A stretch of DNA of 64,000 nucleotides from Porphyridium purpureum (lineage: Eukaryota > Rhodophyta > Bangiophyceae > Porphyridiales > Porphyridiaceae). This document shows positions 1 through 11,250 of the stretch, piece by piece. The DNA lies in contig VRMN01000002.1 of the NCBI GenBank assembly GCA_008690995.1, forward strand, positions 62,001 to 126,000, given 5' to 3'. A model generated the notes under the pieces. It ran no database searches. It was given only the letters and a program-made list of their open reading frames with translations, and was not told where the DNA came from. The position numbers and the translations under genes were made by a program. How positions within the stretch are numbered: position 1 is the stretch's first letter; each line of letters opens with the position of its first letter.

Positions 1-1942
1 CAAGCAAAAAGGTCCACCCGCTGCTACAGTGGGCGCGCCACGAGGCCGGCACAAAGTGAAACGCGGACGTGCTCCAGTATGGCGCGGTCGAGGTGGGCGT
101 TCTTGGCATCCAAGAACAGTATGACATTCAGCCACCGCAGACGTTGTTTCACGTGTCACGCAGCGCGCTGCTGCACCCCCAGGTCTTAATGAGATATAGC
201 GCGAAGGCGCAGACATACGGGCATGAGCGCGACCTGCCGTTCAGCCACATTGCCGAAGCGAATCGGATACCGATGGCGCTTGTCGCGCAGTGCTTTGTGC
301 CGCACAAGCGGGCATCTGAGCGCGTCGAGCGATTGTCCGCACAGATGTGCCGATCGCTTCGGGCCTAGTCGATAACGAGACGCAGCAGCACGAAAAATGC
401 GACCGCAACGTTGACCGAGATGCAATGCAACCCTGCGGTGCAAATCACACCGCAGCGCTTTCTAAAGATGCCGCTGCTGCGTAATCGCGAAACTGTCACA
501 AAACCCGGTTTTACGGGGTTTTGTGCCCCGGAGAGACCGCGAAGGCGTAGGGAAGAACTGCTACACGTCAGGCAGTGGGCCCGCCACCACGGATGTGAGG
601 TCGGTCTGCAGGAGGTGATCTTCAGAATCCCTTGCTGCTTATGAGGACAACAAACCCTTTTTAGCTGAATGTTCTTCACCACGCTCATCTCTGGTCCTCT
701 TTTTCTCCCGTCACTCGCTCGCAGGAGACGGGGTCCAATTTATATACTTCGCACGAGGTGACCGCTGTACGCCGGGCTGGCGTGGGACGAGATCCTGCAT
801 GGGAACGATCTTGCGAGGCTCGGCATAATCCCGTGCCTGTCGACAGCCCGGAGAAGCGATGCGAGGTGCATCTCTTAGTACAGTGGCTTGAAAGAGTGAA
901 CTTTCTGACAGAAACGGTGCTTTTTCACTATGCTCGTTCGAGCCCATATGCGAGAATGGCCATGCAATGCATCACCACTGTGACAACCTCGAGCAGGGTT
1001 CCTCTTCGAGATGCTCGCGAAGGGACGCAAGTTGATTACTGTGCAGATTTCAAAACACGCACCCGAGGGGTCGCCGCACAGGAGCAAATGGGTCGCGGCA
1101 CAGGCACAATGCACTGACCATTTGCCGCGAACGCGACTATAAAATGCGGCACGCCTGTGGCGGGGTGGAGCAAAGTAGAAGAGACACAATGAAGAAGCAC
1201 AGAAGAAGAGACAAAAGGTAAGTTGTTAAGATAAAAGAGTTTTATGCTGAAACTCATCGTTCTCAAACTTCCATCGTAATCGGAGTTAAGAACGAGACGA
1301 ACGGGCCATCGCGATCGCCTATTCGTCAGAAGCGGACAAGAATTGCAACAGTCACAGCCTGTCAAGCATTCACGCCTGGATCATAGACCCGGCGGCGGGA
1401 CTGGAAATCGAAGGCTGGCTTGACGCTGCCGTCGGGTGAGCGCCACGTGTAGGTTAATCAGGACCCTTGTCGCCGCGCGGGGAGCCTGAGCCATTCACTT
1501 TCGGAGACGGCACGACAATTGGACACACGTGCGTCGAACGGTGACGCCGGCGTGGGTCATGCTGTTCCCGGAAACATCTTGGCTCGGGAGCGGCGGCGCT
1601 GAAAAGCGTACACTACCTTTGCGTGCGCGCGTCGCCATGGAGAAGGAAGCATTCCGCGAAGTGGCGTCGGGACTCTGCTTCAGTTCGCTTAGACAAAGTT
1701 CGAGCGCTGCTTTCTAGATCTGCACGTTCTCGAGCTTGTTGTCCGGACGCCGCAGCTGGACAACTGTGACCGCTTCAACCTGTGGCTCGTCGCGAGCACG
1801 AACGTCTACAAACCTACCGAGCAACATGCCGCCTCGCGTCACGAACTCATCCGCTTGGATGCCGTCCCGGACAGAGCCAGTGCTTGCAATCAATGATTGA
1901 ACACCGAAACTCCCAGTAGACCCACTGGGCATTAGACACGCG
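1..1942. other. gene-poor stretch, no supported gene
   Basis: I find no recognisable protein here. Open frames are short (109 codons or fewer), overlap on both strands and are rich in Arg, Ser and His, as GC-rich non-coding DNA gives. The only suggestive signals are a TATA-like sequence near 1138 followed by an ATG and a splice-donor-like sequence, listed separately. The stretch next to 1942 may include decayed 3' sequence of the neighbouring sulfotransferase gene. Confidence 0.4.
1138..1224 (+). promoter_or_regulatory. possible TATA box, start codon and 5' splice donor
   Basis: TATAAAA lies at 1138-1144 and the first ATG after it is at 1189. Ten codons on (MKKHRRRDK...) the frame meets AAAG followed by GTAAGT at 1218-1223, a consensus splice donor. 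Together they could be the promoter and first exon of a spliced gene. I cannot identify an acceptor or a homologous second exon, so this is a weak call. Confidence 0.15.
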
Positions 1943-2719
1943 TCATACTCCCGGCGCTTTGAGCCGTCTCCAGGAATACGCCATTACACCTATTTTGCTG
2001 CCGTCTCTGCTCGTTTCCGCCACGCGCCTGTGCCGCACTTTCATAAGGTCGTAAGGCACTTGATCAAAGTCACACTGCAAGTAAGCGGGCAAGAAATGCT
2101 CGTTGAGCAACAACACATCTTGCGTTGCCAACGTATGCACCACTTGGACAAACAAGTGAAAAGTCATGGGGCCCGATCCCTGTCCTATAGGAGACAGTTT
2201 CCAAAAGCATTTGAAGCAGTCATGAATGCACGCGCACGCGAGTTCGTACTTGGATCGAAAGGCAGAAACGAGCCGAGATCAAGGATGCCGCACGACGGCA
2301 AAGCCGAAGTACTTATCACTTTTGCTCATCATGAACGCTCGCGTCTCCTTCAGCTTGTTTCCGCGCAAAAAGAAGAGGTCGTGCTCTTCATCATCACGCT
2401 TGGTGTAGTCTTTCCTCCGCGCCGCCTCGCCCTGGTGCATGTAGCGCAGATAGTACATCCAGCTGGTGCATCCTGCCTTGGGGTACACACATCCATAGTA
2501 CTTTCTCAACTTGGAAAACATCTGGAAGCCTCTTTGATTTACATTCCCTGTTCCCAACGAACGAATCTGCGTGTCAGACATCTCTTCGGGCTTCACGCGG
2601 TTGGCGTGCGGGTACGGAAGCGCCCCGCACTCTGACGCCAGCATGGCGCTCAGCACCACGGCTGCGCCCACCACCACCACCACCATCTTTCTTGCCGCAA
2701 CCCACACTCGCGGATGCAT
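1943..2719 (-). pseudogene. carbohydrate sulfotransferase (Sulfotransfer_2/HNK-1ST type), interrupted by one stop
   Basis: Golgi enzymes of this family transfer sulfate from PAPS to sugar hydroxyls. Starting at ATG 2719, the product has a short N-terminus, a hydrophobic anchor (VVVVVGAAVVLSAML, about residues 13-27, type II topology), then the 5'-phosphosulfate-like motif YPKAGCTSW and the 3'-phosphate motif FAVVRHP. A TGA codon (2279-2281) falls directly after RHP. The same frame continues with SRLVSAFRSKYE, which is the rest of the conserved RHPFxRLVSAF block, and later NEHFLPAYLQCDFDQVPYD, a family C-terminal signature. The gene is therefore collinear with the family except for one nonsense codon at the residue after RHP. 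Either it is a young pseudogene, or the base is a sequencing error, or the stop is read through. The length of about 259 codons is short for the animal family. Confidence 0.7.
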
Positions 2720-5700
2720 CGTGCCTCCTATTGCGCTTGCACCACCCCACACCCACAACTGTAACCGGCCTCTGTCCACCTGGCGCCTTCACGTCTGGAT
2801 TTTACCCGCCAGCTCATTCACACCTGCCGCTTGCGAGCAGCGCGCACCCTTTTTCGACTGCCACGCGCGAGGCATTCAAACCAGGCTGTCTCGCGTGACC
2901 GCTTTTCGCAATATCCTAAAATCGAGCGCGCGTGTTTCTGCGGGTGTTCAGTCCGGGAGTACAGCGATCGGGTCTGGTGCGGCAGCTGGGACCGGCATCG
3001 CCGCGCGAGAACGGGGCTAGCATCCATCTGTGCATTCCGTCCTGGATACCCATGTCGGCTTGGACGTAGGGGAGTTTGGTAGCATCCGACTCAAGCATGC
3101 AGCTGCGGATTTCTGATTTGATGTTGTCTCCGTGGCAGTCGACGTGGACTTCCTGTTTGCACACTAGCGGTCCAAAGCCAAATGCTTAGTCGGCTCACTG
3201 CGTCATGAGCCCAGCCGCTACCCTTGCGGCCACGGTCCTCTGTGTCGTTCATCCTTACTCCTCGTGGGACTGTCCCGCGGGGCGGACGGATAAATCTTTT
3301 TCCAAACACCCTCAAACTGACACTCGTGTGGCAAAAAAATCACGGCTTGCTTCCCCGAAGGAGGCCTTCAACTCACGCCGAGACAAATGGATTGACACGT
3401 CCGCCAGCCGTTTGGCCACGGGCGTGGGCGCGTACGAGCATGCGGTAGTAAGGTACTACCCTCACGCGCTCACTCGCATGTCGCAAAAATTGGTTGTGTC
3501 TGCACGCGGTGACTGTCTTGCCTGTCCTCTCACCTTGCTCGAGTCCTCGGCTTACAGAAGAAGACACGGCGTGCGTATCACGCAGGCAAAAAGCTACGCC
3601 AAGTAAGCTGATACCACGGGGTAATTGAATTGATGACTGGAAACCATGACAGCTCGGATTATCGACAAAACAAAAATTGTGATTGCATTTCTTGCACACT
3701 TGGTGCGTTACGACTCATCAGACGCAATACCGGACGATCGTCGAGCCGTGTACTTTGAAAGATATTATCTTCTGCTAAAGTACGGGCAGTAGTCTTCGCC
3801 AGACGCGTAGCCTCCTCCACGGCCGCGCGGGGGCGGACGCGTTAAGAATCGTGCGCTCCTCATCTCCACATTTTTTCAAGCAACTGACTGTCAGGACACT
3901 CAAAATCGCGCACGTGCGTGTTCAACCGCGGGAGCGACTGGCGCTGAGCGCACAACTTGTCTCAGCAAGTGTCAAAGATTTGGGACGCCACAGACGTGAC
4001 GGGCTGAACACGAACCGTTCCAGCCACTCCCAGCTCCCCATTGTTGATCACTCCTACACATCCCCACGTAAAGTGTGGCGCACACCGCAACACGTTCCGC
4101 TCCATGTATCGTGATGCCCATTTCTTTTCCTGGGCCCACCCCACTTTGTCGTTCGCGGGTACGCGCTCTTTTCGAGTTCGATCCAAAAAGCGCCGAAACG
4201 TACGACTTTTTCCAGCTTTGTTATCGGGAAAAAAGTACCGCTTCCTTTCGTGCGGATTCTCCCAAATCAGCTGTGCTTTCTTCCTGAGTAAATCATGGAT
4301 GCATAGCTTCGTTGCCAGTGAACAGTAGAATCGTTGCTTTCAGAATTTAGAGTTGAGCGCTGGCGCTGAGGAGAGCAGAGACATCAAGGGACTCGAGCGT
4401 GAAGCGGGCGCCGGTATTCGTTTGCGCACAACACGCGCCGGGGTGCGCAAGCGAGTGACGGATTCAGCAACAATCTCCTTCAAAGCACAGACATGTTCGG
4501 GTGACGGCTAGCTCTAGCCTGATTTACATGTTCTATGGCTTACACTTACAGCCACTCGGAACCATCGGCGCCTTCGAGAATACCTCGACTTTTCGCGGCC
4601 TTTGGGCGAAATTCCTGGACCTTGCAGTTCGTTCAACTAACGCCTCCACTGGTACTCGATATTGCATCTGGACAACATTGACGTCATTGAGCGACGTGGA
4701 ATACGCGAATACATGGTCGTCGACTCATAGATGTGCATTCCCCAGTTGCTGCTGGCGGCGAGTTTTAAAATTTGGTAGAACGGGCGCTCGAAGAGCCACG
4801 CCAGACAAGTCTGTTTCTCAGTGACCGTCCAGATCGGCTGCCGTGAAGCGTGAACGTGACCGAGCCGCGGCGCACGGCAAGATTTCGCCTGCTCAAAAAA
4901 GCAACGGTACCAAGTGCGTGTCGTCTCTGCGTGGATGTGTAGGGTAGGAGTCTTGAATAGGGATGGCTCAGAAAAGGTGACGATGATGATGACAATGTCG
5001 ATGACGCCGACGTCAAAAATTGGTTTGGTTCATGGCTGCACAGCCGCGACGGCGACGCGGAAAGCAAAGTGTGTTTGAACTGATCATTCTTGTGTGGCAG
5101 CGAGCCGCGGTCCTCGTTCAGCGAACCGCATGGCATGTGGCAAGGAATCAGGCCGATCAAGCGGTTCGCGGTTTTGACGCTATATTTTGAGTGGCGCGAC
5201 CCGCGATTCAAGGACAAGGCACTCTCGTCATGCGCGAGTGCGTGCGGGCAAATGCGTTGCTTGTTCATTGCTGTATCGGTGACCAAATCTGGCCCACTCG
5301 GTGGCGGTCCCGCGCTACTCGGAGGGACCGTCGTCCAACACGACTCGGGCGAAGAATGCACTCGACTAGGCGAATCAAAGGCGGAGCATGAGCGTGCGGG
5401 TGGTGCAGTAAATAATCGACCTACAAGAGGGTGTGTGTTTCGACCTCTAGACGCTCGTCCTTTTTGTTGCGCTCCGGGCAAAACGCCATCAACGATCCGC
5501 CGCGATTGTTATTTCCACGTGCAAGTTGAATGCTGAAGTGTGCCGTGAATGACCTCGACTCGTTCTCATGGATGCAAGGGCGAGAGCCGAGCCGACTGTG
5601 ATTTACGACAGCACCGTTTCCCCCAACAATGCAGCGTCGGTATCAGCACGGTGATACCCGACCGAGGTCAAGACATTCCTCGGTGGTGCTGGCCGGAAGA

Positions 5701-6277
5701 GAGATGCGCGGAGGTTCGGCGCACGCCGTCCCGTCCAAGCACCGGTGCGCCAAAGTTTTTCCCGTCCTACCCGTCGAACAAAGAATCTACCGCGTACCGC
5801 CGCATCCCACGAAGAGATCGCAACCGCGTAAAGCCGTACTGCTTTGCCAACGCACAACAAACCAGCCTCATCCCTTCTCCTTTGCCATCCACAGCATGTG
5901 CCGTCGTCTGTCCGCCACTTAAACACGAGCGCACGCGGCACAAAGTCGGGCCGACGGGACGAGCGGCTGATCAGATCTGCGTGCAGGGGTCTAGCTACAT
6001 ACACAGCACCGTGTACGGGTTCCGACATCAAGGGCAAACGAGCGACGACTGCCGCGGCCGCGACGATTGATTGTGACGACAAGGCAGAACAGCCGGCCAG
6101 CGTCCGTGGCTTTGCGTTTGTCGAGGTTGACAAGCCGCAGCGTTAGCCACGTGTGTGTGTGTGTGTGAACGTGCAACGCGGTGCCACGCGGTACTGGCAC
6201 ACACGATCGAAGGAAGCATCGGTCTGATCGAAGGGCCCTGTTTTCGGCTCGCGGCGGCCGCAGCCAAAACACGTTTC
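2720..6277. other. gene-poor stretch with possible decayed coding fragments
   Basis: No intact gene is supported. On the minus strand two short runs look protein-like although no frame stays open. One, about 4080-4290, reads KLEKVVRFGAFWIELEKSAY. The other, about 4640-4840, reads TCLAWLFERPFYQILKLAAS. Neither matches a family I recognise. Longer open frames (for example 4765-5481 minus, Ser-rich, and 5603-6133 minus) have no domain and compete with equally long frames on the other strand. I read the region as intergenic DNA containing remnants of one or more dead genes. Confidence 0.3.
6151..6167. repeat. (GT)n microsatellite
   Basis: A run of eight GT dinucleotides in the non-coding DNA ahead of the first PPR-like gene. 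Confidence 0.9.
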
Positions 6278-6503
6278 ATGGCGCGCTCGGGCGTGCGCCT
6301 CGGCCTTTCACTATCGCGGCTCTGCGAGCCGTCTCCGCGGAGCAGGGTTGGGACATGCGGCGGCAGCAGCACCTCTGGGCTTCCTGGGCTGCTGAATGGG
6401 CTACTATGGAGCGGCAGCGGCATGTCCGCGTCCGGAGCCCGTGACCTCGGTATCCTGAGCGTGCGAGCGCGGTCTGTGTACATCTGGACGGTTCCGCCGC
6501 CTC

Positions 6504-8513
6504 GTGAGTCGGCCGGCACCGAGCCTGGTGCTGAGTGCGCAAGGCGCCGCGCGGCCGGTACGCCAGGAGGGAAGCACCGAGTCTCTCAATACGCAGCTCG
6601 AGTTTGCGTTGCAGCACCGTAAAGCTGGACCTGAGGACGCGCAGAAAGTATTGGATGCAGCTCATGGGACAAAGTATGACTATTGGACGCTGCTGTTTCT
6701 GATGCGCGCGGCGAGCAACGCGTCTCTGGATGACGCGCGCCGTACCTTGCCCTTTATGGTGCGCGCGCTTCAAAACGCGCGCAGGGACGGTGTCGGCTTT
6801 CATGCCATCGTGCTAAAGCACTTGGTGCCTGTTGCGCTGCGAGCCGGCAAGGTCAATATTTCGGTTGCTGTGAAGAATCTGATCCAGAAACAGCCCGAAT
6901 ATTCGGTGGTGAGTGCACTCGAGATGAAGTTGCTCATCAAGCAGTTTGCCGCCATGCATCGTACAAAGTGGATGCGGGCCGCGTTCGATGAGCTGGTGCT
7001 CGTGCATGGGCATGACAGCGTAGACTCAGATGCCTTTTCACACCTCCTCGAAGGCTACCTGAAGAACGAAGAGCCCGATGCGGCCATGGAAGTCTGGAAG
7101 ATGATGCGGAACGAACCCTTTCTCCAACGCATTCAAATGAATTCCGGCAAGCTCGAGCTAGGTGCGCGCATGTGCAGGGAAACAACAGTGACCGACGGGT
7201 TGTATGATATCACGGAATACATTGCAGATATGTATCGGGAAAAGGCACGACGGCGCGTGAGGTTCGTGCCGACCAATGATGCGCTCCACAATCTTGCTTC
7301 CGCATTCATCAGGCGAACTCATTGGGATCGCGCACTGAGCTGTTTGCAGAGGATGCAGAGTCTACAGTACAGAATACATGCATGGATCGTTCGCCAGTTT
7401 GTTGCCACCTGTGTGCGCGACATGGACTTGCGCGATCTCCCGAAGCTAGCAATTACCTTGAGTATGTGTGAGCCCGGGAGGTTCGCTTCATCTGATGAGC
7501 AGCGTTTGGATATACTGCATGCCATCATTGACGCAATTTACATGGGCGTCATCAAGGGGGCACTGGAGCCCAAGGCTGCCGCTTCTGCGGGGAAAGAAGT
7601 TTTCAGCCGTTGGCCGCGCTTGGTGGAAGACAAGTCGACGACAAGTGCCATCATGTACATGAATACACTTGGAAATAATTTAGAATATGCCGTCCGCACG
7701 GCCGACATTCACCACATGAAGTTTGGAAAGCAAGGTATGCTTCACACGTTTGCGTACAAAACGTTTGTGCGACGTTGTGTACAGAGAGAGATCAAACGAA
7801 ACACGCTCGCAAAGTTTCCGATGCGCCTGATTTTCAGGGAAAGCCACAAGGAAAAGACCGACGCGAGTCTTCGCGTGAAACTCACCGTTTTGTTTATGCA
7901 TGAGCTTGGCCGGCTGCATCGACTCGACCTATGCACAGCACTGTATGAGAAATACGTGCGTTTGTACAAGTTGAACCCGCACGTGATGACATCTTACATG
8001 TATGTTCTGGGCATGGCATCGCGCCCCGCAGAAGCGATTGTGACTCTGAAACGCATGCATGAAGCCCACGGACGACCCAAAGACGGCATCACGTACTCTG
8101 CGCTTGCGTCCGTCGTGCTGGTGAACGGACGGGAGGACCGTCTTTCGGTGGACATCATGACGCAGCTGCTCAAGTACATCGACGGGTACTTGAGCAACAT
8201 TCCAGACGCCGCGACGCGACGAGCCGGACTCGACGCTCTGCGCGAGCGCGAGCGCCAGCACAATCCTTGGTGCAGATGGAACTATTCCGCGCGCGGAGAC
8301 GAGCCAAGCACGTGGACAAGCTGCAGCGGAAAGCGGACGCCATCCGCGCGCTTCTCTCAAGCAAAGTGGCTGCCGCGTAATCCCCGCTTGCGCGCAGTCC
8401 AGCCGCTTCCACGCGCGCGGCGCGACGCGCGGTGCAGCGTTCGACTGTACCGTACAGCGTTTACAGTACAGCTTGCGAGCGTTACGTGGCGAGCGTTACG
8501 TGGCGCAACCTGA
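6504..8513 (+). CDS. PPR-like helical-repeat protein, first of three related genes
   Basis: A member of a small local family of alpha-helical repeat proteins. Shared signatures are the block around PFMVRALQNARRDGV...AGKVNISVAVKN (about residues 80-125), DAFSHLLEGYLKNEEPDAAMEVWKMMR (about 175-205), and near the end YMYVLGMASRPAEAIVTLKRMHEAHG followed by ITYSALASVV. The paired-helix units, with 'D.AM.VWK.M'-type second helices, resemble pentatricopeptide repeats, whose known members bind organellar RNA. Organelle targeting is inferred. Both ends are uncertain. The frame opens on GTG at 6504, and a transit-like N-terminus (MARSGVRLGLSLSRL, from 6278) lies in a different frame just upstream; GTGAGT at 6504 could be a splice donor. 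At the 3' end the homology to the third gene (LQRKADAIRALLSS) shifts into another frame near 8265 and stops at 8380. The Arg-rich tail from there to 8513 is probably not real. Confidence 0.7.
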   Translation: MSRPAPSLVLSAQGAARPVRQEGSTESLNTQLEFALQHRKAGPEDAQKVLDAAHGTKYDYWTLLFLMRAASNASLDDARRTLPFMVRALQNARRDGVGFHAIVLKHLVPVALRAGKVNISVAVKNLIQKQPEYSVVSALEMKLLIKQFAAMHRTKWMRAAFDELVLVHGHDSVDSDAFSHLLEGYLKNEEPDAAMEVWKMMRNEPFLQRIQMNSGKLELGARMCRETTVTDGLYDITEYIADMYREKARRRVRFVPTNDALHNLASAFIRRTHWDRALSCLQRMQSLQYRIHAWIVRQFVATCVRDMDLRDLPKLAITLSMCEPGRFASSDEQRLDILHAIIDAIYMGVIKGALEPKAAASAGKEVFSRWPRLVEDKSTTSAIMYMNTLGNNLEYAVRTADIHHMKFGKQGMLHTFAYKTFVRRCVQREIKRNTLAKFPMRLIFRESHKEKTDASLRVKLTVLFMHELGRLHRLDLCTALYEKYVRLYKLNPHVMTSYMYVLGMASRPAEAIVTLKRMHEAHGRPKDGITYSALASVVLVNGREDRLSVDIMTQLLKYIDGYLSNIPDAATRRAGLDALRERERQHNPWCRWNYSARGDEPSTWTSCSGKRTPSARFSQAKWLPRNPRLRAVQPLPRARRDARCSVRLYRTAFTVQLASVTWRALRGAT

Positions 8514-8948
8514 TGGTTCAGCGACTTGATTGGGCGCACAAATCACCGATCGACCGGATCACCGGCGAATCGCCTTCGCGAGCTGTTTTCACACGGGGCC
8601 GCGCGTGCATGGCCTGACATGGCGTGTGTCGCCAGCGGCAAAATTGGGCGTCTGCGCCTATGGAAAATCTCCAGCCGTCTCGCGCGCACTGCGCGAATCG
8701 GATGTTCGCGGTTGCTATGAGAAAGGGACTGAATCGGGCCGCGGCTCGCGCATGGGCGGCGAGTATTTAGCCGCCAAGCTGCACACGGAGCGTGGTTTGG
8801 AGTGGCGTAGCAAACCTTGGAAAGGGCGCTGCGCTCCAGGTCGCTCTTTTAGCCTCCCCTGCGTGCGAAAAATCGTCTCACGACTTCCGTGTTGGATTTC
8901 GTCAAGGGACCTCGCAAGGTGCTGAGTGGTGGTGAGCATTCATTCGGC
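8514..8948. other. intergenic spacer
   Basis: Between the first PPR-like gene and the glycosyltransferase, both read rightward. I see no gene. A 14-bp tandem doublet (GCGAGCGTTACGTG twice, about 8475-8502) sits at its left edge. The promoter of the glycosyltransferase is presumably here, but I see no TATA box. Confidence 0.4.
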
Positions 8949-10643
8949 ATGTTAGCTAGTCCGGCAGCTGCGGCAGCGGCTGGCGCGCACGCCACCCGTG
9001 CCCCATCACGCTTGCGGCTGCTACTGAAAGTGGTAGTGCTCGCGGCCGTGGTGCGCATTCGCGCGGCGGCGAGCTCCATTGAAGCGCCTCTCACGCGGCC
9101 GGCGCCAAGTGATGTATTATTTGTATCCGATTTCGACACAGCGACAGAGATCAATTACTTTGTCGCGTACGCCAAGGAGCTTCGGGAGCGTGGCCATACT
9201 TGTCGCTTTGCGCTTCCGGGCCGCTTTGTAAGTATGGCACAGCGAAACGGATTCGAGACGTATGAAGTGGCCGATAATCTGTCCAATAATCCGCAGCGGT
9301 CGATTAGCGAACTTACGGGCCAGCTGTCGGAAACGGACAACGACCAGGACTACCTCCGAGTGTTTGGAAAGATCGTCGAGAGTACTGCATTCCAGTATGA
9401 AGCGACAATCACCTCCCTCAAGTCCATCTTGGAAAAGACTGGTGTTCCGGACCTCATCGTGACGACGTTTTTTTCGACGGGAACGATCGACTACGCGCAT
9501 GCACAAGAGATCAAGTACGTAGTGCAGGTCGCCTGTCCACTTGGGTCCTTGGGTGACTATGAGGCAGCCAGGGCGACTCCAAACTCGTTTCTGGACGTGT
9601 CGATGGCGGAACATCTGTCGTTCATCGGCCGCCTGAAGAGAGCAACAATGCTGCCGCGCATGATCATGGCCACGGCGGCGGGTACAACTCGCTTGAATGA
9701 GGCACGGGCTCGTGTCGGCTTGCCTCAATACATGGATCCTCTCACCAACATCCTGGGAAGGCGGGTTGTATCCCCCATCCCCATTGGCTTTGATCCCGTG
9801 CGAAAGCTTCTGCCGACGACGCACTTGATTGGGTTTTTGGCTTCGCGTTGGGAACGGCCGTGCGAGTCGGGCGCCATGTCACCAGATGACCAGGCGCTGT
9901 GGGAATGGCTAGACGCGGCGTCAGATGGCGTGGTGCTTGTTGCTCTCGGCTCACTGGCGCGCGTGCCTCAGCACCGCTTTGCCGAGTTGATGCGTGGCTG
10001 TGCTGCATTTGCCCAGCGAAAAGGCCCTAGCGCCAAGATCCTCGTCTCCAAGCGCAATGATGCTGCTTGGGACACGAGTGCGCTTGGCGCCGATGTTCTT
10101 GAGCGAGTGCGCTTTGAGCCGTGGTTCAATCAGCGCATGGTACTCGCACACCGGAACACGCTAGCATTTGTGACCCATGGCGGTCTTGCGTCCATTGGTG
10201 AGAGTGTGATGAGCCTCGTGCCCATGCTAGTACTTCCTGCATTTGGCGACCAGCCAAGCAATGCGTGGCGCCTGGTGGAGCTGGGTGTCGCCGAGCGACT
10301 GTATCGCCACAGCTTTACAGCTGCCGAAGTGGCTGCCAAATTAGAGGCGATTTCATCCAGCGATGAAGTCGCCGCGGCTGTGCGCCGGCTGTACCAGCTC
10401 AACTCGCTACCCCAATACGGCGTTTCCCGAGGCGCGGACGTGATGGAGGAGGAACTTCTTGTGGGAAGCTCGCATCTTCAGCTCGCGGAGGTCTCGCAGT
10501 CTTTTACTCAGCAATCGTTTGCGGATGTGTATCTGCTGCTGCTGTTGGCGGGTCTGGCTCCTATCGTCGCGTTTGCCATCGCCGTGCGCCTTTTGTCAGC
10601 GCGAAAGCGCTCGTCCATGTCTCAAAAGGCCAAGGACGCCTAG
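8949..10643 (+). CDS. UDP-sugar glycosyltransferase (GT1, UGT-like), membrane-anchored
   Basis: UGTs transfer a sugar from a UDP-sugar to lipids or small molecules. ATG 8949 is preferred to the upstream GTG. It gives 564 residues with a hydrophobic leader (LRLLLKVVVLAAVVRI, about 22-37), then the N-terminal acceptor domain starting DVLFVSDFDTATEINYFVAYA. The C-terminal nucleotide-sugar domain carries the PSPG-like motif FVTHGGLASIGESVM...PAFGDQPSNA (about 405-435), with His and Gly-Gly intact and the DQ pair that contacts the sugar. A final transmembrane helix (about 527-549, LLLLLAGLAPIVAFAIAV) is followed by a short basic tail, the animal-UGT layout of a lumenal enzyme anchored in the ER. 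The acceptor is unknown; sterols are a frequent substrate in algae and fungi. It lies between two PPR-like paralogues on the same strand, with no functional link apparent. Confidence 0.88.
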   Translation: MLASPAAAAAAGAHATRAPSRLRLLLKVVVLAAVVRIRAAASSIEAPLTRPAPSDVLFVSDFDTATEINYFVAYAKELRERGHTCRFALPGRFVSMAQRNGFETYEVADNLSNNPQRSISELTGQLSETDNDQDYLRVFGKIVESTAFQYEATITSLKSILEKTGVPDLIVTTFFSTGTIDYAHAQEIKYVVQVACPLGSLGDYEAARATPNSFLDVSMAEHLSFIGRLKRATMLPRMIMATAAGTTRLNEARARVGLPQYMDPLTNILGRRVVSPIPIGFDPVRKLLPTTHLIGFLASRWERPCESGAMSPDDQALWEWLDAASDGVVLVALGSLARVPQHRFAELMRGCAAFAQRKGPSAKILVSKRNDAAWDTSALGADVLERVRFEPWFNQRMVLAHRNTLAFVTHGGLASIGESVMSLVPMLVLPAFGDQPSNAWRLVELGVAERLYRHSFTAAEVAAKLEAISSSDEVAAAVRRLYQLNSLPQYGVSRGADVMEEELLVGSSHLQLAEVSQSFTQQSFADVYLLLLLAGLAPIVAFAIAVRLLSARKRSSMSQKAKDA

Positions 10644-11250
10644 CCTTTTTCCGTTGCATTGGAAAAATTGTTGATCTTTTTGCGTCGGATGGTGTCCTTC
10701 CTGCTGAAAGGGCACCACTCCAACCAACGCTGTTTGGCCTTTATTGTGTCCGTGGCCGCGTGCCGAACACGCGGATAAGATTACAGGATGCGCGCTGGTC
10801 TTGTGCCGGATCTCAGTGGGGGAAAACCCAGGAAATAAAAATAGGAAGGAAAGACCGCGAGAGATTTGCTGCTAGCGTGAGCAAGACGCGTACGCGTGCA
10901 GCGCGGCGCGCATGTGCAACTGGCTTGCCGCCAACAATTACTGTGCTCCGCGCTCCCGGTTCCCGTTTCTGCGTGCGCCTGCACGTTCAGTGTACAGTCC
11001 TACTGTACTTTTCCGCCCGCGGCATGTCGCGGACGCGGGCAGCAGGAACTCGCGGGCTGCACAGTTCGAGAGCGTGAGGGCAGACGACGCAGAATTGGAT
11101 ACCGTGTTGTTGGCTGTTTCGCCTCCCGTCCGCTGGATCAGCTGCTGCCGCGACTTCTGATCAGAACCGCAAACCCCTGCGTTGGAAAATTCGGTACACG
11201 CTGGGAATCTCCGCTCCAGGCTGAATCCCGCAGAGTGCTAAAGGCATAGC
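10644..11250. other. intergenic spacer
   Basis: About 600 bp between two rightward genes, no supported gene. Short frames on both strands have no recognisable domain. It must hold the terminator of the glycosyltransferase gene and the promoter of the second PPR-like gene. Confidence 0.4.

Noticed and set aside
4765-5481. 238-codon minus-strand frame
   Set aside because: Ser/Arg/Pro-rich without any motif, overlapped by a comparable plus-strand frame; typical of GC-rich non-coding DNA.
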